This document shows, one piece after another, positions 16,791 to 25,283 of a DNA stretch of 64,000 bases. Position 1 is the stretch's first letter, and the number at the start of each line of letters is the position of its first letter. The translations under genes were made by a program, and so were the position numbers. Below the pieces are notes generated by a model. It worked only from the letters and a program-made list of their open reading frames with translations. It ran no database searches and was not told the origin of the DNA. The stretch comes from Haloglomus irregulare (lineage in GTDB: Archaea > Halobacteriota > Halobacteria > Halobacteriales > Haloarculaceae), in the NCBI RefSeq assembly GCF_007421925.1, contig NZ_QMDX01000001.1, positions 518,629 to 582,628 of the forward strand. The letters are read 5' to 3'.

Positions 16791-18017
16791 ATGTCGGAGG
16801 AGCGTGACGTAACCGGTCGGCGGGCCGAGGGGCGCGAGCGGGGGCTGGCGGCGCTGCTCGACGCGACCCGCGAGCTGATGATCGCCGAGGACGCCGAGAC
16901 CGTCGCTCGGACCGTCGTCGAGGCGGCCAGCGACCGGCTGGGGCACGAACTCGTCGGCGTCCACCTCCTCCCGGACGCGCCGCTGACCGAGCGGGCCGCC
17001 ACGGCCGCCGAGTCGCCACACGTGGCGCTGGAGCCGGTCGCCTGGACGGACGCGCTGGTCGACCTCATCGGCCGGGACCCGCCGCCGGATATCGAGCCCG
17101 GGTCGGGTGTCGCCTGGGAGAGCTTCGAGCGCGGCGAGCTCCGCGTGTTCGACGACGTCAGGGCGGCCAAGGCGGAGCTGATGGACCCGGACACGGCGTT
17201 CCGGAGCGAGCTCCACGTCCCGCTCGGGCGCTACGGTGTCCTCATCATCGGCTCGGCCGAGGTCGCCGAGTTCGACGACCAGGACGTCTACTTCGCGCGT
17301 ATCCTCGCGGCCAACACCGTCGCCGCGCTGGACAATCTCGCCGCCCGCCGCGAGGTCGAGCGCCGCGAACAGGAGCTCGCCCGACAGAACCGCCGGCTGG
17401 AGGAGTTCGCCGACGTCATCGGTCACGACCTCCGGAACCCGCTGTCGGTCGCCAGGGGCCGCCTGGAGCTGGGACTGGAGAGCGGCGACCGCGAGGAGTT
17501 CGAGCGGGTCGACGACGCGCTCGACCGCATCGAGGCCCTCGTCGACGGGCTCCTGTCGCTCGCCAAGGAGGGCCGGGCCGTCGGGGAGACGACGACGGTC
17601 GACGTGGCCGCGGTCGCCGAGCGGGCCTGGAGGAGCGTCGAAACCGAGGGGGCCACGCTCCGGACCACGCCCGCCCCCGGCGTGGCGGCCGACGCCGACC
17701 GGCTCCGGCAGCTCCTGGAGAACCTGTTCCGGAACGCCGTGGAACACGGTTCCGCGACCGACCCGGCCGGCCTCACCGTCAGCGTCGGCCCCCTGGATGA
17801 CGGTCCAGGGTTCTACGTGGCCGACGACGGCGTCGGCATCCCCGACGGGCTGGGGGAGTCGGCGCTCGAACACGGCGTCTCCGGCGCGGACGGGACCGGG
17901 CTCGGCCTCGCTATCGTCCGGACCATCGCCGAGGCACACGGCTGGGCGGTGGCCGCGGAGACGGGGGCGGACGGCGGCGCCCGCTTCGAGTTCCGGACCG
18001 ACGAGCAGGCACGATAG
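16791..18017 (+). CDS. GAF-domain sensor histidine kinase
   Basis: A 408-residue soluble kinase. Residues about 20-180 form a GAF-type sensory domain (ELMIAEDAETVARTVV at its start, LHVPLGRYGVLIIGS at its end). A short linker helix precedes the HisKA dimerisation helix with phospho-acceptor His212 in GHDLRNPLS. The ATPase domain has the N box (LLENLFRNAVEHG), G1 (DDGVGIPDG) and G2 (GTGLGLAIV). There are no TM helices, so it senses a cytoplasmic cue, possibly redox or light through the GAF domain. No response regulator is adjacent, which is usual for haloarchaea. It ends convergently with lysC. Confidence 0.88.
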   Translation: MSEERDVTGRRAEGRERGLAALLDATRELMIAEDAETVARTVVEAASDRLGHELVGVHLLPDAPLTERAATAAESPHVALEPVAWTDALVDLIGRDPPPDIEPGSGVAWESFERGELRVFDDVRAAKAELMDPDTAFRSELHVPLGRYGVLIIGSAEVAEFDDQDVYFARILAANTVAALDNLAARREVERREQELARQNRRLEEFADVIGHDLRNPLSVARGRLELGLESGDREEFERVDDALDRIEALVDGLLSLAKEGRAVGETTTVDVAAVAERAWRSVETEGATLRTTPAPGVAADADRLRQLLENLFRNAVEHGSATDPAGLTVSVGPLDDGPGFYVADDGVGIPDGLGESALEHGVSGADGTGLGLAIVRTIAEAHGWAVAAETGADGGARFEFRTDEQAR

Positions 18018-18027
18018 GGGGTATTAT

Positions 18028-18053
18028 CCACCAATACGGCGTATAATCGGTGG
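18028..18053. terminator. Hairpin between convergent genes
   Basis: In the 84-bp gap between the histidine kinase and lysC stops lies a nested inverted repeat: outer arms CCACC (18028-18032) and GGTGG (18049-18053), inner arms ATAC (18034-18037) and GTAT (18041-18044) around GGC. The right side carries an unpaired AATC. It has no T tract, so it is at best a weak or bidirectional termination structure. The segment is locally AT-rich. Confidence 0.3.
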
Positions 18054-18101
18054 GGTTCGCGTATAGCTTCGTAGATCGCTGGATAGGGAGTCAGAACGGC
18101 G

Positions 18102-19286
18102 CTACGACCGGAACCGCGACTGGATGATCTCCAGGGCCGTCTCGCGGTCCGCCCAGTCGACGAAGACGGCGACGGAGGTGGCCGAGGTGACGAGGTCGTG
18201 GACGGTGAGGTGGGCCTCCTCCAGCGGTTCGACGATATCGCGGAGGATGCCGGATTCGGCCGGGAGCTCCCCGCCGGTGACCCGGACGACGGCGATGTCG
18301 TCGTCGACGGTGACCGAGGAGAGCACGTCGTCCTCGACGACCGCGTCGTGGAGGAGGGTCTCGGCGCGCTCGGCCATCTCGTCGTCGACGTAGAACGTGA
18401 CCGAGTCCATCCCGCTGGCGACGCAGTCGATGTTGATGTCGGCATCGCCGAGCGCGCCCGCGAGCTCGGCGAGCACGCCGGGGGAGTTGCGGATGGCCCG
18501 GCCGGCGACGGTGACACAGGAGAGTCGCCCCTCCCGGAGGTCGATGAGGTTCTGGAACTGGCCCTCGATGCTGGTGCCGCCGGTGAGCAGGTCGCCGTGC
18601 TGGTAGTGGACGACCCGGACGTCCATCTCGACGTCCTTGTACGAGAGCGCCGACGGCGCGACCACCTCCGCGCCGCGGAAGGAGAGGTTCCGGAGTTCGT
18701 CGACGGAGATCTTGCCGACGTTCCGGGCCCCCTCCACCACGCGCGGGTCCCCGGTCATGACACCCTCGACGTCGGTCACGATGACGACCTCGTCGGCGGT
18801 CATGTAGTTGCCCATCATCACGGCCGTCGTGTCCGAGCCGCCGCGGCCGAGCGTGGTGACGTTGCCGTCGTGGTCCTGTGCGAGAAAGCCCGTGATGACC
18901 GGGACGACCCCGTCCATGCGGTCGGCGAGCTTCTTCGCGCGGCGGCGGGTCTCCCCGACGTCCACCTCGCCATGTGAGTCGGTGATGACCGGCCAGTCCT
19001 CGTGGCCGGGTTCGAGGAACTCGGCGTCGACACCGCGGGCCCCGAGCGCGGCCTTCAGCATCCGGACGGAGGTGCGCTCGCCCATGCTGACGATCTCGGC
19101 CTCGTCGCTGTCGTCGGCCTCGAAGGTGATGGCGTCGAGCAGGAAGTCCGTCGTGCTGCCCATCGCGGAGGCGACGACGGCGACCTCGTGGCCGGCCTGG
19201 ACGGCGGCGGCGATGGAGTCGGCGGCCCGGTTGACCCGGTCCCCGTTCCCGAGGCTCGTCCCGCCGAACTTGGCGACGACCCGCAT
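18102..19286 (-). CDS. lysC: Aspartate kinase
   Basis: A 394-residue aspartokinase that phosphorylates L-aspartate, the first step toward threonine, methionine and lysine. The N-terminal amino-acid kinase domain begins VVAKFGGTSLGNGDRV and contains GRGGSDTTAVMMG and ITDVEGVMTGDPR. The C-terminal third holds two ACT domains (CVTVAGRAIRNSPGVLAELAG and VVRVTGGELPAESGI), which normally bind feedback inhibitors. ATG 19286 matches the family start. It may feed the threonine-synthase-type enzyme at 29653, though the genes are not linked; the next methionine gene, metY, is broken. Confidence 0.93.
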   Translation of the reverse strand: MRVVAKFGGTSLGNGDRVNRAADSIAAAVQAGHEVAVVASAMGSTTDFLLDAITFEADDSDEAEIVSMGERTSVRMLKAALGARGVDAEFLEPGHEDWPVITDSHGEVDVGETRRRAKKLADRMDGVVPVITGFLAQDHDGNVTTLGRGGSDTTAVMMGNYMTADEVVIVTDVEGVMTGDPRVVEGARNVGKISVDELRNLSFRGAEVVAPSALSYKDVEMDVRVVHYQHGDLLTGGTSIEGQFQNLIDLREGRLSCVTVAGRAIRNSPGVLAELAGALGDADINIDCVASGMDSVTFYVDDEMAERAETLLHDAVVEDDVLSSVTVDDDIAVVRVTGGELPAESGILRDIVEPLEEAHLTVHDLVTSATSVAVFVDWADRETALEIIQSRFRS

Positions 19287-19436
19287 CAGTCCGCTCGCCC
19301 CTCCGTATCGTGCGCTACGTGCATACCTCGCGGTACCTCCCGACCCGGGATAACCCTGTCCCTGAACCGAAGGCTTGCCGTCAGCGGGGTCGGAGAGGAG
19401 GGGTCCGAGACCGGCTGCAGCCGCCGTATCGGGCGG

Positions 19437-20669
19437 TCAGCGGTCGTTCTCGGGCGCCTCGGCGCCGGGTTTCGGCCTCTCGGGGGGGCGGGCCTCCGGG
19501 CCGACGGGCGCCGGCGTCTCGCCGTTCCGGTGCTCGGCGTCCGTCCCGTCCGGGTGTGCCGGCGGCCCGTCCGCGTCGGCGGCCTCGCGGCGGCGCTGGC
19601 GGGATTTGGCCTGCTCCTCCTCCGGGTCGAAGGTGACCATCCCCAGCCCGGAGGTGTACTCGTAGGCGTGCCACTCGGGGATGACGAGGACACCGTTCAG
19701 CTTCCGGATGCGGGCCTGCTTGATGAGCGTGTCCGGGATGATCTCCTCGTTGAGCCGCATCTCGACGATCCCGTCGGTGACGTAGCCGAGGTCGTGGGGG
19801 AACTCCTCGCGGCCGCCGGCGATGGTCGCCCCCGCGAACACCGGGACGAACCGGCCCTTGCAGACGTCGGCGCGGAGGTCCTTCACGAAGTCGTACGCCT
19901 GGACCGGCTGGACCAGCGTCCCGAGCTCGGTGAGCGAGTCGATGAGCACCAGCCCCTCGCCGACCATCTCGCGGGCCTCGAGGGCGTTGTCCAGCTTGTT
20001 CCGGACCTCACCCAGATCCGATGGGTCGCGGGTGGTCGTGGTGGCGTCGGTCGCCGCGTCGTACAGGTGCTGGTTCCAGTCGTCCATCCGGTCGAACATG
20101 CGGTCGCGGTCGGACAGCCGGTAGGTGAAGCAGTCCACGATGTGGAGCTGGCCCGACTCCAGATACGGGAGGACGTTCCACTCCAGCGTGAGGAACTGCT
20201 GGACGATGCTGCCCGGCGGTTCCTGGAAGGAGACGACGACGACGGGTTCGCCCCGCTGGAGTGCCCGCCACACCAGTTCGGCGTGGACCGCGCGGTCGCG
20301 GCTCCCGGCCTCGCCCGCCAGCAGGACGAAGGCGTTCCGGGGGAACCCCTGCGGGAGCGACTGGTCCAGCGCGGCCACCCCCGGGCGGATGCGCCGGTGG
20401 CCCGCGCCGGCGCCCGCGTCGAAACCCGCTCGCGACAGCGCGTCCATGCAGGCCTGCGAGCAGCAGCGGAACTCGTCGCCCTCGTGCGTGGTCGCGACTG
20501 GTTCGGTAGGGACCGGCAGCCCGCAGAAGTCACACCGCTCGTCCGCCCGCCCGGCGGCCCCGACCTCGGCATCGGGAACGTCGGACGGCTCCGACGGCTC
20601 CGGGTCACCCCCTGGCTCCGTCTCCGACCCTGCCACCTCGTCAGCGGTCGACCGGCGCTCGTCGGTCAT
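19437..20669 (-). CDS. KaiC/RAD55-like RecA-superfamily protein with N-terminal zinc finger and degenerate P-loop
   Basis: A 410-residue protein. After an acidic leader, residues about 45-80 hold a cysteine cluster (CDFCG and CCSQAC) resembling a TRASH/MYM-type zinc finger. The KaiC-like domain follows, with FVLLAGEAGSRDR in the Walker A position and GLVLIDSLTEL as Walker B. The P-loop lacks the GK[ST] end, so canonical ATP binding is doubtful. The C-terminal tail is rich in Arg, Pro and Glu. I chose ATG 20669 over GTG 20675 because CTTCTACG about 27 nt upstream fits a leaderless promoter. It diverges from valS. Such proteins are seen in haloarchaeal signalling contexts; the role here is unknown. 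Confidence 0.7.
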   Translation of the reverse strand: MTDERRSTADEVAGSETEPGGDPEPSEPSDVPDAEVGAAGRADERCDFCGLPVPTEPVATTHEGDEFRCCSQACMDALSRAGFDAGAGAGHRRIRPGVAALDQSLPQGFPRNAFVLLAGEAGSRDRAVHAELVWRALQRGEPVVVVSFQEPPGSIVQQFLTLEWNVLPYLESGQLHIVDCFTYRLSDRDRMFDRMDDWNQHLYDAATDATTTTRDPSDLGEVRNKLDNALEAREMVGEGLVLIDSLTELGTLVQPVQAYDFVKDLRADVCKGRFVPVFAGATIAGGREEFPHDLGYVTDGIVEMRLNEEIIPDTLIKQARIRKLNGVLVIPEWHAYEYTSGLGMVTFDPEEEQAKSRQRRREAADADGPPAHPDGTDAEHRNGETPAPVGPEARPPERPKPGAEAPENDR

Positions 20670-20890
20670 GTCCACTGTTTGGGGGTCCAGCGTAGAAGGG
20701 GGTTGTGGTCCTGCCGCCTCGAACCGCTTCTCGGCCGATTCCAGCGCCCTCGTGCGGTTCCGCTACCTATCACCAAAATGGTATGAACGGCGGAGTCGGG
20801 GGACACCGCGCCGTCGGGACGAGTGGCCCCGTGGCGGCGAGCCCCGTTGGACCGATGGGTTTACCCGCCGAACGAGCCCATCAACCGGTA

Positions 20891-23584
20891 ATGCCCAGCG
20901 GGAGCTACGACCCAGACACGGTCGAACCGGCCTGGCAGGACCGGTGGGTCGACCACGGCACCTACGCGTACGACGCCGTCGACGACCCGGACCTGTCGTT
21001 CAGCATCGACACGCCGCCGCCGACCGTTTCGGGGGACCTGCACTGGGGCCACGTCTACGGCGCCACCCTGCAGGACTTCGTCGCCCGGTTCGAGCGGATG
21101 GCCAACGGGGGGGTGTTCTTCCCCTTCGGCTACGACGACAACGGCATCGCCAGCGAGCGGCTGACCGAGGACGAACTCGACATCGAGCACGCCGACTTCG
21201 AGCGCCACGAGTTCCAGCGCAAATGCCGCGAGGTCTGCGCCGACTACGAGGCCGACTTCACCGAGAAGATGCAGTCCCTCGGCGTCTCCATCGACTGGGG
21301 CCACACCTACCAGACCATCGAGCCCCGGGTTCAGCGCATCTCCCAGCGCTCGTTCATCGACCTCTACGAGCAGGGCCGGGAGTACCGTCGCCGCGCGCCC
21401 ACCATCTGGTGTCCGGACTGCGCAACGGCTATCTCGCAGGTCGAGACCGAGGACGACGAGCGCGGCAGCCACTTCCACGACATCGCCTTCGAGGTCGTCG
21501 GGAGCGACGAGTCGTTCACCATCTCCACCACGCGCCCGGAGCTGCTGCCGGCCTGCGTCTCCGTCTTCGTCCACCCCGAGGACGAGGAGAACCAGCACCT
21601 CGTCGGCGAGTCCGCGCGGGTGCCGCTGTTCGGCCAGGAGGTCCCCACCATCGCGGACGAGCGCGTCGACATGGAGACCGGCTCCGGCGTCGTCATGTGC
21701 TGTACCTTCGGCGACCAGACCGACATCGAGTGGTACCAGGCCCACGACCTCCCGCTGCGGATCGCCATCGACGAGACGGGGACCATGACCGAGCAGGCCG
21801 GCGACTACGCCGGCATGCCCTCGGACGAGGCCGGCGAGGCCATCGTCGCGGATCTCGACGAGACCGGCGCACTGCTGGACAAGCGCGCCATCACGCACAC
21901 CGTCAACGTCCACGAGCGCTGCGCGACGCCGGTCGAGTTCCTCGTCACCGAGCAGTGGTACGTCGAGATCCTCGACAAGAAGGAGGAGTACCTCCAGGCC
22001 GGCCGCGAGATGGACTGGTACCCGGAGAAGATGTTCACCCGGTACAGGCACTGGATCGAGGGGCTGGAGTGGGACTGGTGTATCTCCCGGCAGCGCTCCT
22101 CCGGCATCCCGTTCCCGGTCTGGTACTGCGACGACTGCGACGAGCCCGTCCTCGCCGACAAGGCCGACCTCCCGGTCGACCCCCTCAGCGACGACCCGCC
22201 GGTCGGGAGCTGTCCGGAGTGTGGCCACGAGGAGTTCACCCCGGAGGACGACGTCTTCGACACCTGGGCCACCTCCTCGCTGACGCCGCTCATCAACGCC
22301 GGCTGGGCCGAGGGCAAGGACGACCCCGCCTCCGACGCGATGGCCCGCCCGGAGCTCTACCCGATGGACATGCGGCCGCAGGGCCACGACATCATCTCGT
22401 TCTGGCTGTTCCACACCGTCGTCAAATGCTACGAGCACACCGGCGAGCCGCCGTTCGACTCGGTCATGATCAACGGGATGGTGCTGGACGAGAACCGCGA
22501 GAAGATGTCCAAGTCCAAGGGCAACATCGTCGCGCCCGACTCCGTGCTGGCGGAGTACCCCGTCGACGCCGCTCGCTACTGGGCCGCCGGCTCCAGCGTC
22601 GGCGACGACCTCCCGTACAAGGAGAAGGGCATCGTCGCGGGCGAGCGGCTGCTCCAGAAGCTCTGGAACGCCTCGAAGCTGGTCGACGAGCTCGCGCCCG
22701 CCGAGTCCGTCCCGGACGAGCGGCCCGACCTCGCCGCGCTGGACGAGTGGCTGCTCGCACGCCTGGACGAGGAGATCGAGCGGGCCGCCGAACACCTCGA
22801 GGACCGCGCGTTCTCGAAGTACCGGGACTCGCTTCGCTCCTTCTTCTGGCATACGTTCTGCGACGACTACCTGGAGATCGCGAAGGGCCGCATCCGCGAG
22901 ACGGACGACCCGAGCGCCCGCTACACGCTCCGGACGGCCCACGAGCGGTTCCTGAAGCTGTTCGCGCCCGTCCTGGCGCACGTCACCGAGGAGCTGTGGC
23001 ACGAGATGTACGCCGACGCCGACCCGGTCGGCGCGACCGTCGAGGCGGGTACCGACGACGCGACCGCCGCGGACGGCGGCGCCGCCGGGATCGTCGACAG
23101 CGTCCACACGACCGACTGGCCCGAGCCGCTCGGCCTCGACGCCGACATCGCGGCCGGCGAGCGCGCCCTGGAGGTCGTCGGGGCGCTCCGGAAGTACAAG
23201 TCCGAGCGTGACCTCGCGCTGAACGCCGGGCTCGGCCGCGTGCAGGTCTACGGCGACGTCGCGGACTACGTCGACGACATCGCCCGCGCGATGCACGTGG
23301 ATGAACTCGAACTGCTCGAGGAGGCCCCCGCCGTCGAGACGGTCGTGACCGGCATCGACCTGGACTACTCCGTCGTCGGGCCCGAGTTCGGCGGCGACGT
23401 CCCGGATATCGAGGCCGCCATCGAGGGCGGCGAGTACGTCCTCGAGGACGAGGGCGACGACGCCGTCCTCCTGGCCGGCGAGTTCGAGCTGACCGCCGAG
23501 ATGTTCGATGTCGAGCGCGAGCGCCGCTACGACGGGGAGGGCGACCTCCTAGAGACGGACGGCGCCGTCGTCATCGTCGGCTAG
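20891..23584 (+). CDS. valS: Valyl-tRNA synthetase
   Basis: An 897-residue class Ia aminoacyl-tRNA synthetase that charges tRNA-Val and edits mischarged threonine. The HIGH-type motif is HWGH (residues 51-54), the KMSKS loop spans residues 538-542, and FWLFH with GHDIISFWL marks the catalytic fold. The editing domain contains STTRPELLPACV. A zinc-ribbon-like stretch with four cysteines (WYCDDC and SCPECG) lies near residue 415. The C-terminal anticodon-binding domain is followed by an acidic tail. ATG 20891 matches the family start and has GGTTTACCC about 30 nt upstream. Monocistronic, divergent from the KaiC-like gene. Confidence 0.95.
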   Translation: MPSGSYDPDTVEPAWQDRWVDHGTYAYDAVDDPDLSFSIDTPPPTVSGDLHWGHVYGATLQDFVARFERMANGGVFFPFGYDDNGIASERLTEDELDIEHADFERHEFQRKCREVCADYEADFTEKMQSLGVSIDWGHTYQTIEPRVQRISQRSFIDLYEQGREYRRRAPTIWCPDCATAISQVETEDDERGSHFHDIAFEVVGSDESFTISTTRPELLPACVSVFVHPEDEENQHLVGESARVPLFGQEVPTIADERVDMETGSGVVMCCTFGDQTDIEWYQAHDLPLRIAIDETGTMTEQAGDYAGMPSDEAGEAIVADLDETGALLDKRAITHTVNVHERCATPVEFLVTEQWYVEILDKKEEYLQAGREMDWYPEKMFTRYRHWIEGLEWDWCISRQRSSGIPFPVWYCDDCDEPVLADKADLPVDPLSDDPPVGSCPECGHEEFTPEDDVFDTWATSSLTPLINAGWAEGKDDPASDAMARPELYPMDMRPQGHDIISFWLFHTVVKCYEHTGEPPFDSVMINGMVLDENREKMSKSKGNIVAPDSVLAEYPVDAARYWAAGSSVGDDLPYKEKGIVAGERLLQKLWNASKLVDELAPAESVPDERPDLAALDEWLLARLDEEIERAAEHLEDRAFSKYRDSLRSFFWHTFCDDYLEIAKGRIRETDDPSARYTLRTAHERFLKLFAPVLAHVTEELWHEMYADADPVGATVEAGTDDATAADGGAAGIVDSVHTTDWPEPLGLDADIAAGERALEVVGALRKYKSERDLALNAGLGRVQVYGDVADYVDDIARAMHVDELELLEEAPAVETVVTGIDLDYSVVGPEFGGDVPDIEAAIEGGEYVLEDEGDDAVLLAGEFELTAEMFDVERERRYDGEGDLLETDGAVVIVG

Positions 23585-23905
23585 GTCGGACGCTCACCCC
23601 GCTTGATGGGAGGGGTCGCTACCCGAGATTCCGACAGTCCCATGCGAGACCAGCAGTGCCGATACTGCGACGGTAGATCGGCTACTCCCGGTAGAGTCGG
23701 CAGATCGTAGCAGTATCCGGGATATACGCGCGCCGACGGGGCGCGTTTCACCGCTGGCGGCCGCAGGGAGTCGGCGGCATCTCGTCCGAACGTCCGTCCG
23801 CCGAGCGGTTCGCGGCAACGCCCGCGAGCGGATGCCTGGCCGGCGGAGCCAGTCCTCGCGGGCGGCCGAGGGTCGCCGAGGACCCCCGAACCACGGGGAA
23901 GCTCG
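23585..23905. other. Intergenic region, nothing assigned
   Basis: A 321-bp gap between convergent valS and the AstE-like gene. The left half is unusually rich in short AT pieces (for example CCGGGATATACGC near 23716), the right half is GC-rich. One 22-residue frame with a CRYC motif starts at 23642, but nothing else supports it. I see no RNA gene or long inverted repeat. Confidence 0.5.
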
Positions 23906-24862
23906 TCAGAACCGATCGATATCCGTCCCCACCGAGCAGACGTACTCGCCGGTGGCGATCTGCGGGAGGCGGCGGGTGCGCCAGAAGACGCCGGACGTGT
24001 CGGCCGACACCTCGCTCTTCACGTCGCCGAAGGTGTCGGTCACCTGGAAGAGGGTGTCACCGCGCTCGACGCGGTCGCCGAGGTCGGCGGTGAAGGAGAC
24101 GAGGCCGCCGGCGGGGGCGCCGTACTGCTCGAAGCCGGTGGCGCGGGTCTGCGGGTCGGGGTCGTGGGTGCCGTCGAGGAGGTCGTAGTGGGTGAGGACG
24201 TTCGTGACGCCCTGGAGGCCCAGGCGGATGGACTCCTCGTCCCAGCCGACGGAGCCGCCGAGTTCGGGGTCGATGGTGGGGATACCCTCGTCGGGGGCCG
24301 CACGGGCGAGCTGACCGTCGGGCCCCTTCTGGTCGAGGATGTAGCCGCAGCCGAACACCTTCGCCAGCTCCAGGCAGTCCCGGTGGAGCCGGTGGCGGGG
24401 GCCACAGCGTACCCGCGTCTCGTTGATCATGCGACTGGTCGAGCCCTGGTGGAGGTCGAGGACGAGGTCGGCCCGCGTGGCGGCGTCGAAGGTGGCGGCG
24501 GCGATACGCTCGCTGGCGGTCCCGTTGGCGTTGCCGGGATAGGCCCGGTTGAGCTTGGTGTCGTCGATGGGGTTGCGGTGTTCGGCCACCTGGAACCCGT
24601 AGTGGTTGACGATGCCGACGATGAGGACGGTGCCGGCGAGCTCGTTGGGGTTGATACGGGGGTAGAGCCGCTGGATGACGCCGAGCCCGTTGAGTTCGTC
24701 GCCGTCACTGACGGCCTGGATGTAGAGCGTCCGGCCCTTGGAGGCCCCGTTGACAACGGCGACCGGGAGGCCGACCTCGGACCCGTCGCGGGCCTCGCCG
24801 ACGGCTAGGCGACCCGTGTCCTTCTCGCCGGGAGCCGCGCTGGCCGTCCCGAGGCTGGTCAT
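23906..24862 (-). CDS. Succinylglutamate desuccinylase/aspartoacylase (AstE/AspA) family protein
   Basis: A 318-residue zinc hydrolase-like protein of the M14-related AstE/AspA family, which removes acyl groups from amino acids. The first zinc motif, usually GxHGxE, reads VSDGDELNG here, so the His ligand is replaced by Asp while Glu is kept. The second ligand region LDLHQGS is intact. The C-terminal beta-barrel contains FTADLGDRVERGDTLF, a biotinyl-like strand pair normal for this family. ATG 24862 has CTAATAACG about 27 nt upstream. The true substrate is unknown; the altered ligand may mean a changed activity. Confidence 0.8.
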   Translation of the reverse strand: MTSLGTASAAPGEKDTGRLAVGEARDGSEVGLPVAVVNGASKGRTLYIQAVSDGDELNGLGVIQRLYPRINPNELAGTVLIVGIVNHYGFQVAEHRNPIDDTKLNRAYPGNANGTASERIAAATFDAATRADLVLDLHQGSTSRMINETRVRCGPRHRLHRDCLELAKVFGCGYILDQKGPDGQLARAAPDEGIPTIDPELGGSVGWDEESIRLGLQGVTNVLTHYDLLDGTHDPDPQTRATGFEQYGAPAGGLVSFTADLGDRVERGDTLFQVTDTFGDVKSEVSADTSGVFWRTRRLPQIATGEYVCSVGTDIDRF

Positions 24863-24965
24863 GCAATCTAGTCACCCTCGGCGCGTTATTAGGAGGTTCG
24901 GTATCCGCCCACCCTGCCGGTACCGGACCGGAACGGCTTCCCGGTCCCCGGTCCTCCGTCCGGCC

Positions 24966-25265
24966 ATGGCCGACCCCTCCGACTCCACCGCGACCGAGCC
25001 GCCACCGGACGACGTGCCCGACAGGCCGGGCGTGGCCAACGTGTTGCAGGCGCTGAACGTCCGCCGGAACGCGGCCGTCGGCTTCGCCGTCGGCGTCGCG
25101 TTCACACTGTTCGTCGTCTACGTCTACGTCATCGTCCCGGACCGGTCGTACTCGCTGGGGCTGTGGGCGACGCTGGGGTTCGTGCTCGCGGTGGGGACCG
25201 GGCTGCTCGTGACCGCGGTACTCACCGCCGGCTCCGCGGTCCGGCGGGCGCGGGAACTGGAGTAG
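24966..25265 (+). CDS. Small two-TM membrane protein
   Basis: A 99-residue protein with a disordered acidic N-terminus (residues 1-30), a short NVRRNAAVG turn and two hydrophobic helices: about residues 38-57 (VGFAVGVAFTLFVVYVYVIV) and 66-86 (LWATLGFVLAVGTGLLVTAV), then AVRRARELE. The positive residues near the helix ends suggest both termini face the cytoplasm. Haloarchaea encode similar small proteins of unknown function. It diverges from the AstE-like gene and converges with the PhoU-TrkA_C gene (18-bp gap). Confidence 0.7.
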   Translation: MADPSDSTATEPPPDDVPDRPGVANVLQALNVRRNAAVGFAVGVAFTLFVVYVYVIVPDRSYSLGLWATLGFVLAVGTGLLVTAVLTAGSAVRRARELE

Positions 25266-25283
25266 CCCGGACGACGACCCGTC

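Noticed and set aside
23642-23710. 22-residue frame with CRYC motif
   Set aside because: Too short, no second cysteine pair, and no promoter.
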